DNA of 64,000 bases from Lepidurus packardi (GCA_023053545.1 JAKZAN010000039.1:201001-265000), one strand, 5' to 3'. Counted from the first letter of the stretch, positions 47,110-60,266 are shown. Notes: generated by a model not told the origin, from the sequence alone. Program-made: numbers and translations.

Positions 47110-48009
47110 TCAGTAAGGAATTAATTCAGTCCGTAAGGAATTAATTCAGTCCGTAAGGAATTAATTCAGTCCGTAAGGATTTAATTCAGTCCGTAAGGTA
47201 TTAATTCAGTCCGTAAGGAATTAATTCAGTCCGTAAGGAATTAATTCAGTCCGTAAGGAATTAATTCAGTCCGTAATGAATAAGTTCAGTCCGTAAGGAA
47301 TTAATTCAGTCCGTAAGGAATTAATTCAGTCCGTAAGGAATTATTTCAGTCCGTAGTTAATTCATTCATTCCTTACGGAATTAATTAAGTCCATAAGGAA
47401 TTAATTTAGTCTGTAAGGATTTAATTAAGTCCGTAATGAATTAATTCAGTCCGTAAGGAATAACTTCAGTACGTAAGGAAATAATTCAGTCCGTAATGGA
47501 TTAATTAGGTCCGTAATGAATTAATTCAGTCCGTAAGGAATTAGTAAAATCCGTACGGAATTAATTCAGACCGTAAGGAATTAATTCAGTCCGTAAGGAA
47601 TTAATTCAATCCGTAAGGAATTAATTCAGTCAGTAAGGAATTAATTCAGTCCGTAAGGAATTAATTCAGTCCGTAAGGAATTAATTCAGTCCGTAAGGAA
47701 TTAATTCAGTCCGTAAGGTATTAATTCAGTCCGTAAGGTATTAATTCAGTCCGTAAGGAATTAATTCAGTCCGAAAGGATTTAATTCGGTCCGTAAGGTA
47801 TTAATTCAGTCCGTAAGGAATTAATTCAGTCCGTAAGGAATTAATTCAGTCCGTAAGGAATTAATTCAGTCCGTAAGGAATTAATTCAGTCCGTAAGGAA
47901 TTAATTCATTCCGTAAGGAATTAATTCAGTCCGTAAGGAATAAGTTCAGTACGTTATGAATTAATTCAGTTAGTAATCGATTAATTAAGTCCGTAATGAA
48001 TTAATTCAG

Positions 48010-50171
48010 TCCGTAAGGAATTAATTAAGGAATTAATTCTCTCCGTAAGGAATTAATTCAGTCCGTAAGGAATTATTTCAGTCCGTAATTAATTAATTCA
48101 TTCCTTACGGAATTAATTAAGTCCATAAGGAATTAATTCAGTCTGTAAGGATTTAATTAAGTCCGTAATGAATTAATTCAGTCCGTAAGGAATTAATTCA
48201 GTCCGTAATGGATTAATTAAGTCCGTAATGAATTAATTCAGTCCGTATGAAATTAATTCAGTCCGTAAGGAATTCATTCAGTAAGAAAGGAATTCAATCA
48301 ATCCTAAAGAATTAATTCAGTCCGTAAGGAAATATTTCAGTCCGTAAGGAATTCATTCAGTCCGTAAGGAATTCAATCAATCTTAAAGAATTAATTCAGT
48401 CCGTAAGGAACTAATTCAGTCCGTAAGGAATTAATTCAGTCCGTAAGGAATTAATTAAGTCCGTAAGGAATTACTTAAGTCCGTAAGGAATTAATTAAGT
48501 CCGTAAGGAATTAATTAAGTACGTAAGGAATTAATTCAGTCCGTAAGGAATTATTTCAGTCCGTAGTTAATTCATTCATTCCTTACGGAATTAATTAAGT
48601 CCATAAGGAATTATTTTAGTCTGTAAGGATTTAATTAAGTCCGTGAGGAATTAATTCAGTCCGTAAGGAATAAGTTCAGTACGTAAGGAATTAATTCAGT
48701 CCGTAATCGATTAATTAAGTCCGTAATGAATTAATTCAGTCCGTAATGAATTAATTCAGTCCGTATGAAATTAATTCAGTCCGTAAGGAATTAATTCAGT
48801 CCGTAAGGAATTAATTCAGCCCGTAAGGAATTATTTCAGTCCGTAAGGAATTAATTCAGCCCGTAAGGAATTATTTCAGTCCGTAATTAATTAATTCATT
48901 CCTTACGGAATTAATTAAGTCCAGAAGGAATTAATTCAGTCTGTAAGGATTTAATTAAGTCCGTAATGAATTAATTCAGTCCGTAAGGAATTAATTAAGT
49001 CCGTAAGGAATTAATTCAGTCCGTAAGGAATTAATTCAGTCAGTAAGGAATTAATTCAGTCCGTAAGGAATTAATTCAGTCCGTAAGGAATTAATTCAGT
49101 CCGTAAGGATTTAATTCAGTCCGTAAGGTATTAATTCAGTCCGTAAGGAATTAATTCAGTCCGTAAGGAATTAATTCAGTCCGTAAGGAATTAATTCAGT
49201 CCGTAATGAATAAGTTCAGTCCGTAAGGAATTAATTCAGTCCGTAAGGAATTAATTCAGTCCGTAAGGAATTAATTCAGTCCGTAAGGAATTATTTCAGT
49301 CCGTAGTTAATTCATTCATTCCTTACGGAATTAATTAAGTCCATAAGGAATTAATTTAGTCTGTAAGGATTTAATTAAGTCCGTAATGAATTAATTCAGT
49401 CCGTAAGGAATAACTTCAGTACGTAAGGAAATAATTCAGTCCGTAATGGATTAATTAGGTCCGTAATGAATTAATTCAGTCCGTAAGGAATTAGTAAAAT
49501 CCGTACGGAATTAATTCAGACCGTAAGGAATTAATTCAGTCCGTAAGGAATTAATTCAATCCGTAAGGAATTAATTCAGTCAGTAAGGAATTAATTCAGT
49601 CCGTAAGGAATTAATTCAGTCCGTAAGGAATTAATTCAGTCCGTAAGGAATTAATTCAGTCCGTAAGGTATTAATTCAGTCCGTAAGGTATTAATTCAGT
49701 CCGTAAGGAATTAATTCAGTCCGCAAGGAATTAATTCAGTCCGTAAGGAATTAATTCAGTCCGTAAGGAATAAGTTCAGTACGTAAGGAATTAATTCAGT
49801 CCGTAGTCGATTAATTAAGTCCGTAATGAATTAATTCAGCCCGTATGAAATTAATTCAGTCCGTAAGGAATTAATTAAGGAATTGATTCAGTCCGTAAGG
49901 AATTAATTCAGTCCGTAAGGAATTAATTCAGTCCGAAAGGATTTAATTCGGTCCGTAAGGTATTAATTCAGTCCGTAAGGAATTAATTCAGTCCGTAAGG
50001 AATTAATTCAGTCCGTAAGGAATTAATTCAGTCCGTAAGGAATTAATTCATTCCGTAAGGAATAAATTCAGTCCGTAAGGAATAAGTTCAGTACGTTATG
50101 AATTAATTCAGTTAGTAATCGATTAATTAAGTCCGTAATGAATTAATTCAGTCCGTATGAAATTAATTCAG
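48010..50171 (+). repeat. 2,162-bp HOR, copy 1
   Basis: The hybrid at 48010, TAAGAAAGG at 48282 and TACGTAAGG at 48520 recur at 50172, 50444 and 50682, all offset 2,162. TCAGTAAGG at 49040 and 51202 has the same spacing. The copies share a duplicated ATTATTTCAG / CCCG pair near 48,830-48,880 and 50,990-51,040 that the earlier HOR near 46,930 lacks. The rare ACGTTATG unit occurs just upstream (47951) and again at 50093. Confidence 0.8.
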
Positions 50172-51720
50172 TCCGTAAGGAATTAATTAAGGAATTAATT
50201 TTCTCCGTAAGGAATTAATTCAGTCCGTAAGGAATTATTTCAGTCCGTAATTAATTAATTCATTCCTTACGGAATTAATTAAGTCCATAGGGAATTAATT
50301 CAGTCTGTAAGGATTTAATTAAGTCCGTAATGAATTAATTCAGTCCGTAAGGAATTAATTCAGTCCGTAATGGATTAATTAAGTCCGTAATGAATTAATT
50401 CAGTCCGTATGAAATTAATTCAGTCCGTAAGGAATTCTTTCAGTAAGAAAGGAATTCAATCAATCCTAAAGAATTAATTCAGTCCGTAAGGAAATATTTC
50501 AGTCCGTAAGGAATTCATTCAGTCCGTAAGGAATTCAATCAATCTTAAAGAATTAATTCAGTCCGTAAGGAACTAATTCAGTCCGTAAGGAATTAATTCA
50601 GTCCGTAAGGAATTAATTAAGTCCGTAAGGAATTAATTAAGTCCGTAAGGAATTAATTAAGTCCGTAAGGAATTAATTAAGTACGTAAGGAATTAATTCA
50701 GTCCGTAAGGAATTATTTCAGTCCGTAGTTAATTAATTCATTCCTTACGGAATTAATTAAGTCCATAAGGAATTATTTTAGTCTGTAAGGATTTAATTAA
50801 GTCCGTGAGGAATTAATTCAGTCCGTAAGGAATAAGTTCAGTACGTAAGGAATTAATTCAGTCCGTAATCGATTAATTAAGTCCGTAATGAATTAATTCA
50901 GTCCGTAATGAATTAATTCAGTCCGTATGAAATTAATTCAGTCCGTAAGGAATTAATTCAGTCCGTAAGGAATTAATTCAGCCCGTAAGGAATTATTTCA
51001 GTCCGTAAGGAATTAATTCAGCCCGTAAGGAATTATTTCAGTCCGTAATTAATTAATTCATTCCTTACGGAATTAATTAAGTCCATAAGGAATTAATTCA
51101 GTCTGTAAGGATTTAATTAAGTCCGTAATGAATTAATTCAGTCCGTAAGGAATTAATTAAGTCCGTAAGGAATTAATTCAGTCCGTAAGGAATTAATTCA
51201 ATCAGTAAGGAATTAATTCAGTCCGTAAGGAATTAATTCAGTCCGTAAGGAATTAATTCAGTCCGTAAGGATTTAATTCAGTCCGTAAGGTATTAATTCA
51301 GTCCGTAAGGAATTAATTCAGTCCGTAAGGAATTAATTCAGTCCGTAAGGAATTAATTCAGTCCGTAATGAATAAGTTCAGTCCGTAAGGAATTAATTCA
51401 GTCCGTAAGGAATTAATTCAGTCCGTAAGGAATTAATTCAGTCCGTAAGGAATTATTTCAGTCCGTAGTTAATTCATTCATTCCTTACGGAATTAATTAA
51501 GTCCATAAGGAATTAATTTAGTCTGTAAGGATTTAATTAAGTCCGTAATGAATTAATTCAGTCCGTAAGGAATAACTTCAGTACGTAAGGAAATAATTCA
51601 GTCCGTAATGGATTAATTAGGTCCGTAATGAATTAATTCAGTCCGTAAGGAATTAGTAAAATCCGTACGGAATTAATTCAGACCGTAAGGAATTAATTCA
51701 GTCCGTAAGGAATTAATTCA
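50172..51720 (+). repeat. 2,162-bp HOR, copy 2 (partial)
   Basis: This copy matches copy 1 until about 51,720, where GTAAGGATTTAATT follows instead of TCAATCCG. Private variants include a TTTTCTC hybrid tail (about 50,200), CCATAGGG near 50,285, ATTCTTTCAG near 50,438 and CAATCAG near 51,200. Confidence 0.78.
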
Positions 51721-52815
51721 GTCCGTAAGGATTTAATTCAGTCCGTAAGGTATTAATTCAGTCCGTAAGGAATTAATTCAGTCCGTAAGGAATTAATTCA
51801 GTCCGTAAGGAATTAATTCAGTCCGTAATGAATAAGTTCAGTCCGTAAGGAATTAATTCAGTCCGTAAGGAATTAATTCAGTCCGTAATGAATAAGTTCA
51901 GTCCGTAAGGAATTAATTCAGTCCGTAATGAATAAGTTCAGTCCGTAAGGAATTAATTCAGTCCGTAAGGAATTAATTCAGTCCGTAAGGAATTATTTCA
52001 GTCCGTAATTAATTCATTCATTCCTTACGGAATTAATTAAGTCCATAAGGAATTAATTTAGTCTGTAAGGATTTAATTAAGTCCGTAATGAATTAATTCA
52101 GTCCGTAAGGAATAACTTCAGTACGTAAGGAAATAATTCAGTCCGTAATGGATTAATTAGGTCCGTAAGGAATTAATTCAGTCCGTAAGGAATTAATTCA
52201 GTCCGTAAGGAATTAATTCAGTCAGTAAGGAATTAATTCAGTCCGTAAGGAATTAATTCAGTCCGTAAGGAATTAATTCAGTCCGTAAGGAATTAATTCA
52301 GTCCGTAAGGTATTAATTCAGTCCGTAAGGTATTAATTCAGTCCGTAAGGAATTAATTCAGTCCGCAAGGAATTAATTCAGTCCGTAAGGAATTAATTCA
52401 GTCCGTAAGGAATAAGTTCAAGTACGTAAGGAATTAATTCAGTCCGTAATCGATTAATTAAGTCCGTAATGAATTAATTCGGCCCGTATGAAATTAATTC
52501 AGTCCGTAAGGAATTAATTAAGGAATTGATTCAGTCCGTAAGGAATTAATTCAGTCCGTAAGGAATTAATTCAGTCCGAAAGGATTTAATTCGGTCCGTA
52601 AGGTATTAATTCAGTCCGTAAGGAATTAATTCAGTCCGTAAGGAATTAATTCAGTCCGTAAGGAATTAATTCAGTCCGTAAGGAATTAATTCAGTCCGTA
52701 AGGAATTAATTCAGTCCGTAAGGAATAAGTTCAGTACGTAAGGAATTAATTCAGTTAGTAATCGATTAATTAAGTCCGTAATGAATTAATTCAGTCCGTA
52801 TGAAATTAATTCAGT
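51070..52815 (+). repeat. About 1.74-kb block, left member of a 9,197-bp-offset pair
   Basis: This block matches about 60,267-62,012: CGTAGTTAAT at 51464 and 60661, AGTAAGG at 51204 and 60401, the 21-bp unit at 52402 and 61599, and CGGCCCG at about 52,480 and 61,677 (all offset 9,197). After 52,815 this copy jumps straight to the ATTCATT / TCCTTAAGG units. The right copy carries about 240 bp more before the same place, after which the offset is 9,437. Confidence 0.82.
52402..52422 (+). repeat. 21-bp monomer (one-base insertion)
   Basis: TCCGTAAGGAATAAGTTCAAG plus the next unit shows an extra A before the final AG. Only one other instance was found, at 61599-61619. The shared insertion is a good marker for the 9,197-bp-offset pair. 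Confidence 0.9.
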
Positions 52816-54371
52816 CCGTAAGGAATTCATTCAGTCCTTAAGGAATTAATTCAGTAAGAAAGGAATTCAATCAATCCTAAAGAATTAATTCAGTCCGTAA
52901 GGAACTAATTCGGTCCGTAAGGAATTAATTCTGTCCGTAAGGAATTAATTCAGTGTGTAAGGAATTAATGAAGTCCGTAAGGAATTAATTAAGATCGTAA
53001 GGAATTAATTCAGTCCGTAAGGAATTAATTCAGTCCGTAAGGAATTAATTCAGTCCGTAAGGAATTAATTCAGTCCGTAAGGAATTATTTCAGTCCGTAA
53101 TTAATTAATTCATTCCTTACGGAATTAATTAAGTCCATAAGGAATTAATTTAGTCTGTAAGGATTTAATTAAGTCCGTAATGAATTAATTCAGTCCTTAA
53201 GGAATAACTTCTGTACGTATGGAAATAATTCAGTCCGTAATGGATTAATTAATTCCGTAATGAATTAATTCAGTCCGTAAAGAATTAATAAAATCCGTAC
53301 GGAATTAAATCAGACCGTAAGGAATTAATTCAGTCCGTAAGGAATTAATTCAGTCCGTAAGGAATTAATTCAGTCCGTAAGGAATTATTTCAGTCCGTAA
53401 GCAATTAATTCAGTAAGAAAGGAATTCAATCAATCCATAAGAAATTAATTCAGTCTGTAAGGATTTAATTAAGTCCGTAATGAATTAATTCAGTCCGTAA
53501 GGAATTAATTCAGTCCGTAAGGAATTAATTCAGTCCGTAAGAAATTAATTCAGTCCGTAAGGAATTAATTCAGTCCGTAAGGAATTATTTCAGTCCGTAA
53601 GGAATTAATTCAGTAAGAAAGGAATTCAATCAATCCTAAAGAATTAATTCAGTCCGTAAGGAAATATTTCAGTCCGTAAGGAATTCATTCAGTCCGTAAG
53701 GAATTCAATCAATCTTAAAGAATTAATTCAGTCCGTAAGGAACTAATTCAGTCCGTAAGGAATTAATTCAGTCCGTAAGGAATTAATTAAGTCCGTAAGG
53801 AATTAATTAAGTCCGTAAGGAATTAATTAAGTCCGTAAGGAATTAATTAAGTACGTAAGGAATTAATTCAGTCCGTAAGGAATTATTTCAGTCCGTAGTT
53901 AATTAATTCATTCCTTACGGAATTAATTAAGTCCATAAGGAATTAATTTAGTCTGTAAGGATTTAATTAAGTCCGTAATGAATTAATTCAGTCCGTAAGG
54001 AATAAGTTCAGTACGTAAGGAATTAATTCAGTCCGTAATCGATTAATTAAGTCCGTAATGAATTAATTCAGTCCGTAATGAATTAATTAAGTCCGTATGA
54101 AATTAATTCAGTCCGTAAGGAATTAATTCAGTCCGTAAGGAATTAATTCAGCCCGTAAGGAATTATTTCAGTCCGTAATTAATTAATTCATTCCTTACGG
54201 AATTAATTAAGTCCATAAGGAATTAATTCAGTCTGTAAGGATTTAATTAAGTCCGTAATGAATTAATTCAGTCCGTAAGGAATTAATTAAGTCCGTAAGG
54301 AATTAATTCATTCCGTAAGGAATTAATTCAGTCAGTAAGGAATTAATTCAGTCCGTAAGGAATTAATTCAG

Positions 54372-54771
54372 TCCGTAAGGATTTAATTCAGTCCGTAAGG
54401 TATTAATTCAGTCCGTAAGGAATTAATTCAGTCCGTAAGGAATTAATTCAGTCCGTAAGGAATTAATTCAGTCCGTAATGAATAAGTTCAGTCCGTAAGG
54501 AATTAATTCAGTCCGTAAGAAATTAATTCAGTCCGTAAGGAATTAATTCAGTCCGTAAGGAATTATTTCAGTCCGTAAGGATTTAATTCAGTCCGTAAGG
54601 TATTAATTCAGTCCGTAAGGAATTAATTCAGTCCGTAAGGAATTAATTCAGTCCGTAAGGAATTAATTCAGTCCGTAATGAATAAGTTCAGTCCGTAAGG
54701 AATTAATTCAGTCCGTAAGAAATTAATTCAGTCCGTAAGGAATTAATTCAGTCCGTAAGGAATTATTTCAG
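54372..54771 (+). repeat. 200-bp tandem duplication (2 copies)
   Basis: Ten monomers from GTAAGGATTT to ATTATTTCAG occur twice in direct succession, including the private GTAATGAATAAG and GTAAGAAATT units in both. The neighbouring HOR copy has only one. It is a recent nested event and shows unequal exchange on a ten-monomer scale. Confidence 0.87.
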
Positions 54772-55089
54772 TCCGTAAGGAATTAATTCAGTAAGAAAGG
54801 AATTCAATCAATCCTAAAGAATTAATTCAGTCCGTAAGGAAATATTTCAGTCCGTAAGGAATTCATTCAGTCCGTAAGGAATTCAATCAATCTTAAAGAA
54901 TTAATTCAGTCCGTAAGGAACTAATTCAGTCCGTAAGGAATTAATTCAGTCCGTAAGGAATTAATTAAGTCCGTAAGGAATTAATTCAGTCCGTAATGAA
55001 TAAGTTCAGTCCGTAAGGAATTAATTCAGTCCGTAAGGAATTAATTCAGTCCGTAAGGAATTATTTCAGTCCGTAATTAATTCATTCAT

Positions 55090-55110
55090 TCCTTACGGAA
55101 TTAATTTAAG
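55090..55110 (+). repeat. 21-bp inverted-core monomer plus duplicated TCCATAAGG
   Basis: The inverted-core monomer has an extra T (ATTAATTTAAG), and the following TCCATAAGG unit is present twice (55111 and 55131). The same arrangement occurs at 57526, in the second HOR copy. It is a variant form of the marker cassette found only in these two places. Confidence 0.85.
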
Positions 55111-55490
55111 TCCATAAGGAATTAATTAAGTCCATAAGGAATTAATTTAGTCTGTAAGGATTTAATTAAGTCCGTAATGAATTAATTCAGTCCGTAAGGA
55201 ATAACTTCAGTACGTAAGGAAATAATTCAGTCCGTAATTGATTAATTAGGTCCGTAATGAATTAATTCAGTCCGTAGGGAATTAGTAAAATCCGTACGGA
55301 ATTAATTCAGACCGTAAGGAATTAATTCAGTCCGTAAGGAATTAATTCAGTCCGTAAGGAATTAATTCAGTCAGTAAGGAATTAATTCAGTCCGTAAGGA
55401 ATTAATTCAGTCCGTAAGGAATTAATTCAGTCCGTAAGGAATTAATTCAGTCCGTAAGGAATTAATTCAGTCCGTAAGGAATTAATTCAG

Positions 55491-57926
55491 TAAGAAAGGA
55501 ATTCAATCAATCCTAAAGAATTAATTCAGTCCGTAAGGAACTAATTCGGTCCGTAAGGAATTAATTCTGTCCGTAAGGAATTAATTCAGTGTGTAAGGAA
55601 TTAATGAAGTCCGTAAGGAATTAATTAAGATCGTAAGGAATTAATTCAGTCCGTAAGGAATTAATTCAGTCCGTAAGGAATTAATTCAGTCCGTAAGGAA
55701 TTAATTCAGTCCGTAAGGAATTATTTCAGTCCGTAATTAATTAATTCATTCCTTACGGAATTAATTAAGTCCATAAGGAATTAATTTAGCCTGTAAGGAT
55801 TTAATTAAGTCCGTAATGAATTAATTCAGTCCTTAAGGAATAACTTCTGTACGTATGGAAATAATTCAGTCCGTAATGGATTAATTAATTCCGTAATGAA
55901 TTAATTCAGTCCGTAAAGAATTAATAAAATCCGTACGGAATTAAATCAGACCGTAAGGAATTAATTCAGTCCGTAAGGAATTAATTCAGTCCGTAAGGAA
56001 TTAATTCAGTCCGTAAGGAATTATTTCAGTCCGTAAGCAATTAATTCAGTAAGAAAGGAATTCAATCAATCCATAAGAAATTAATTCAGTCTGTAAGGAT
56101 TTAATTAAGTCCGTAATGAATTAATTCAGTCCGTAAGGAATTAATTCAGTCCGTAAGGAATTAATTCAGTCCGTAAGAAATTAATTCAGTCCGTAAGGAA
56201 TTAATTCAGTCCGTAAGGAATTATTTCAGTCCGTAAGGAATTAATTCAGTAAGAAAGGAATTCAATCAATCCTAAAGAATTAATTCAGTCCGTAAGGAAA
56301 TATTTCAGTCCGTAAGGAATTCATTCAGTCCGTAAGGAATTCAATCAATCTTAAAGAATTAATTCAGTCCGTAAGGAACTAATTCAGTCCGTAAGGAATT
56401 AATTCAGTCCGTAAGGAATTAATTAAGTCCGTAAGGAATTAATTAAGTCCGTAAGGAATTAATTAAGTCCGTAAGGAATTAATTAAGTACGTAAGGAATT
56501 AATTCAGTCCGTAAGGAATTATTTCAGTCCGTAGTTAATTAATTCATTCCTTACGGAATTAATTAAGTCCATAAGGAATTAATTTAGTCTGTAAGGATTT
56601 AATTAAGTCCGTAATGAATTAATTCAGTCCGTAAGGAATAAGTTCAGTACGTAAGGAATTAATTCAGTCCGTAATCGATTAATTAAGTCCGTAATGAATT
56701 AATTCAGTCCGTAATGAATTAATTAAGTCCGTATGAAATTAATTCAGTCCGTAAGGAATTAATTCAGTCCGTAAGGAATTAATTCAGCCCGTAAGGAATT
56801 ATTTCAGTCCGTAATTAATTAATTCATTCCTTACGGAATTAATTAAGTCCATAAGGAATTAATTCAGTCTGTAAGGATTTAATTAAGTCCGTAATGAATT
56901 AATTCAGTCCGTAAGGAATTATTTAAGTCCGTAAGGAATTAATTCATTCCGTAAGGAATTAATTCAGTCAGTAAGGAATTAATTCAGTCCGTAAGGAATT
57001 AATTCAGTCCGTAAGGATTTAATTCAGTCCGTAAGGTATTAATTCAGTCCGTAAGGAATTAATTCAGTCCGTAAGGAATTAATTCAGTCCGTAAGGAATT
57101 AATTCAGTCCGTAATGAATAAGTTCAGTCCGTAAGGAATTAATTCAGTCCGTAAGAAATTAATTCAGTCCGTAAGGAATTAATTCAGTCCGTAAGGAATT
57201 ATTTCAGTCCGTAAGGAATTAATTCAGTAAGAAAGGAATTCAATCAATCCTAAAGAATTAATTCAGTCCGTAAGGAAATATTTCAGTCCGTAAGGAATTC
57301 ATTCAGTCCGTAAGGAATTCAATCAATCTTAAAGAATTAATTCAGTCCGTAAGGAACTAATTCAGTCCGTAAGGAATTAATTCAGTCCGTAAGGAATTAA
57401 TTAAGTCCGTAAGGAATTAATTCAGTCCGTAATGAATAAGTTCAGTCCGTAAGGAATTAATTCAGTCCGTAAGGAATTAATTCAGTCCGTAAGGAATTAT
57501 TTCAGTCCGTAATTAATTCATTCATTCCTTACGGAATTAATTTAAGTCCATAAGGAATTAATTAAGTCCATAAGGAATTAATTTAGTCTGTAAGGATTTA
57601 ATTAAGTCCGTAATGAATTAATTCAGTCCGTAAGGAATAACTTCAGTACGTAAGGAAATAATTCAGTCCGTAATTGATTAATTAGGTCCGTAATGAATTA
57701 ATTCAGTCCGTAGGGAATTAGTAAAATCCGTACGGAATTAATTCAGACCGTAAGGAATTAATTCAGTCCGTAAGGAATTAATTCAGTCCGTAAGGAATTA
57801 ATTCAGTCAGTAAGGAATTAATTCAGTCCGTAAGGAATTAATTCAGTCCGTAAGGAATTAATTCAGTCCGTAAGGAATTAATTCAGTCCGTAAGGAATTA
57901 ATTCAGTCCGTAAGGAATTAATTCAG
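55491..57926 (+). repeat. 2,636-bp HOR, copy 2 (2,436 bp, single 200-bp segment)
   Basis: This is the second tandem copy without the 200-bp duplication. After the same five consensus monomers it continues with GTAAGGTATT at 57927, which probably shows the original sequence beyond the duplicated unit. Private changes include TTAGCCTG near 55,790 and ATTATTTAAG near 56,930. Confidence 0.85.
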
Positions 57927-60266
57927 TCCGTAAGGTATTAATTCAGTCCGTAAGGTATTAATTCAGTCCGTAAGGAATTAATTCAGTCCGCAAGGAATTA
58001 ATTCAGTCCGTAAGGAATTAATTCAGTCCGTAAGGAATAAGTTCAGTACGTAAGGAATTAATTCAGTCCGTAATCGATTAATTAAGTCCGTAATGAATTA
58101 ATTCAGCCCGTATGAAATTAATTCAGTCCGTAAGGAATTAATTAAAGAATTGATTCAGTCCGTAAGGAATTAATTCAGTCCGTAAGGAATTAATTCAGTC
58201 CGAAAGGATTTAAATCGGTCCGTAAGGTATTAATTCAGTCCGTAAGGAATTAATTCAGTCCGTAAGGAATTAATTCAGTCCGTAAGGAATTAATTCAGAC
58301 CGTAAGGAATTAATTCAGTCCCTAAGGAATAAGTTCAGTACGTAAGGAATTAATTCAGTTAGTAATCGATTAATTAAGTCCGTAATGAATTAATTCAGTC
58401 CGTATGAAATTAATTCAGTCCGTAAGGAATTAATTAAGGAATTAATTCTCTCCGTAAGGAATTAATTCAGTCCGTAAGGAATTATTTCAGTCCGTAATTA
58501 ATTAATTCATTCCTTACGGAATTAATTAAGTCCATAAGGAATTAATTCAGTCTGTAAGGATTTAATTAAGTCCGTAATGAATTAATTCAGTCCGTAAGGA
58601 TTTAATTCAGTCCGTAAGGAATTAATTCAGTCCGTAAGGAATTAATTCAGTCCGTAAGGAATTAATTCACTCCGTAAGGAATTAATTCAGTCCGTAAGGA
58701 ATTATTTCAGTCCGTAGGGAATTAATTCAGGAAGAAAGGAATTCAATCAATCCTAAAGAATTAATTCAGTCCGTTAGGAAATATTTCAGTCCGTAAGGAA
58801 TTAATTCAGTCCGTAAGGAATTAATTCAGTCCATAAGGAATTAATCCAGTAAGAAAGGAATTCAATCAATCCTAAAGAATTAATTCAGTCCGTTAGGAAA
58901 TATTTCAGTCCGTAAGGAATTAATTCAGTCCGTAAGGAATTAATTCAGTCCGTAAGGAACTAATTCAGTCCGTAAGGAATTAATTCAGTTCGTAAGGAAT
59001 TAATTCAGTCCGTAAGGAATTATTTCAGTCCGTTATTAATTAATTCATTCCTTACGGAATTAATTAAGTCCATAAGGAATTAATTTAGTCTGTAAGGATT
59101 TAATTAAGTCCGTAATGAATTAATTCAGTCCGTAAGGAATAACTTCAGTACGTAAGGGAATAATTCAGTCCGTAATGGATTAATTCAGTACGTAAGGAAT
59201 TAATTCAGTCCGTAAGGATTTAATTCAGTCCGTAAGGTATTAATTCAGTCCGTAAGGAATTAATTCAGTCCGTAAGGAATTAATTCAGTCCGTAAGGAAT
59301 AAGTTCAGTACGTAAGGAATTAATTCAGTCCGTAATCGATTAATTAAGTCCGTAATGAATTAATTCAGTCCGTATGAAACTAATTCAGTCCGTAAGGAAT
59401 TAATTCAGTCCGTAAGGAATTAATTCAGTCCGCAAGGAATTATTTCAGTCCGTAATTAATTAATTTATTCCTTACGGAATTAAATAAGTCCATAAGGAAT
59501 TAATTCAGTCTGTAACGATTTAATTAAGTCCGTAAGGAATTAATTCAGTCAGTAAGGAATTAATTCAGTCCGTAAGGAATTAATTCAGTCCGTAAGGATT
59601 TAATTCAGTCCGTAAGGATTTAATTCAGTCCGTAAGGTATTAATTCAGTCCGTAAGGAATTAATTCAGTCCGTAAGGAATTAATTCATTCCGTAAGGAAT
59701 TAATTCAGTCCGTAAGGAATAAGTTCAGTACGTTATGAATTAATTCAGTTAGTAATCGATTAATTAAGTCCGTAATGAATTAATTCAGTCCGTATGAAAT
59801 TAATTCAGTCCGTAAGGAATTAATTAAGGAATTAATTCTCTCCGTAAGGAATTAATTCAGTCCGTAAGGAATTATTTCAGTCCGTAATTAATTAATTCAT
59901 TCCTTACGGAATTAATTAAGTCCATAAGGAATTAATTCAGTCTGTAAGGATTTAATTAAGTCCGTAATGAATTAATTCAGTCCGTAAGGAATTAATTCAG
60001 TCCGTAATGGATTAATTAAGTCCGTAATGAATTAATTCAGTCCGTATGAAATTAATTCAGTCCGTAAGGAATTCATTCAGTAAGAAAGGAATTCAATCAA
60101 TCCTAAAGAATTAATTCAGTCCGTAAGGAAATATTTCAGTCCGTAAGGAATTCATTCAGTCCGTAAGGAATTCAATCAATCTTAAAGAATTAATTCAGTC
60201 CGTAAGGAACTAATTCAGTCCGTAAGGAATTAATTCAGTCCGTAAGGAATTAATTAAGTCCGTAAG
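57927..60266 (+). repeat. Mosaic stretch with mixed C-type segments
   Basis: This stretch links the 2.4-2.6-kb HOR to the 9,197-bp-offset block. It holds ATTGATTCAG (58127, with AAAGAATTGA) and TTCTC hybrids (58419, 59809), a third ACGTTATG unit (about 59,730), and more private substitutions than its surroundings: GACCG near 58,299, TCCCTAAGG near 58,319, AACGATT near 59,515 and TTTATTCC near 59,464. The higher density of private changes suggests an older, less homogenised segment. Confidence 0.65.
58731..58968 (+). repeat. 119-bp tandem duplication (2 copies)
   Basis: Six units starting GAAGAAAGG or TAAGAAAGG at 58731 and 58850 are repeated in direct succession. Each copy includes a 19-bp TCCTAAAG unit (58751, 58870) and a GTTAGGAAATATTTCAG unit that I find only here. 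The first base differs (G or T). Confidence 0.85.

Larger units (their letters stand above)
52855..55490 (+). repeat. 2,636-bp HOR with nested 200-bp duplication, copy 1
   Basis: TTCGGTCC (52911 and 55547), GTAAGCAATT (53401 and 56037), CATTCCG (54309 and 56945) and GTAAGGATTT (54372 and 57008) recur at offset 2,636. After an internal 200-bp tandem duplication (54,372-54,571 repeated at 54,572-54,771), the offset becomes 2,436, as shown by the 21-bp units at 55090 and 57526. The copy junction is sharp: after five consensus monomers, TAAGAAAGG at 55491 starts copy 2. Confidence 0.86.
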
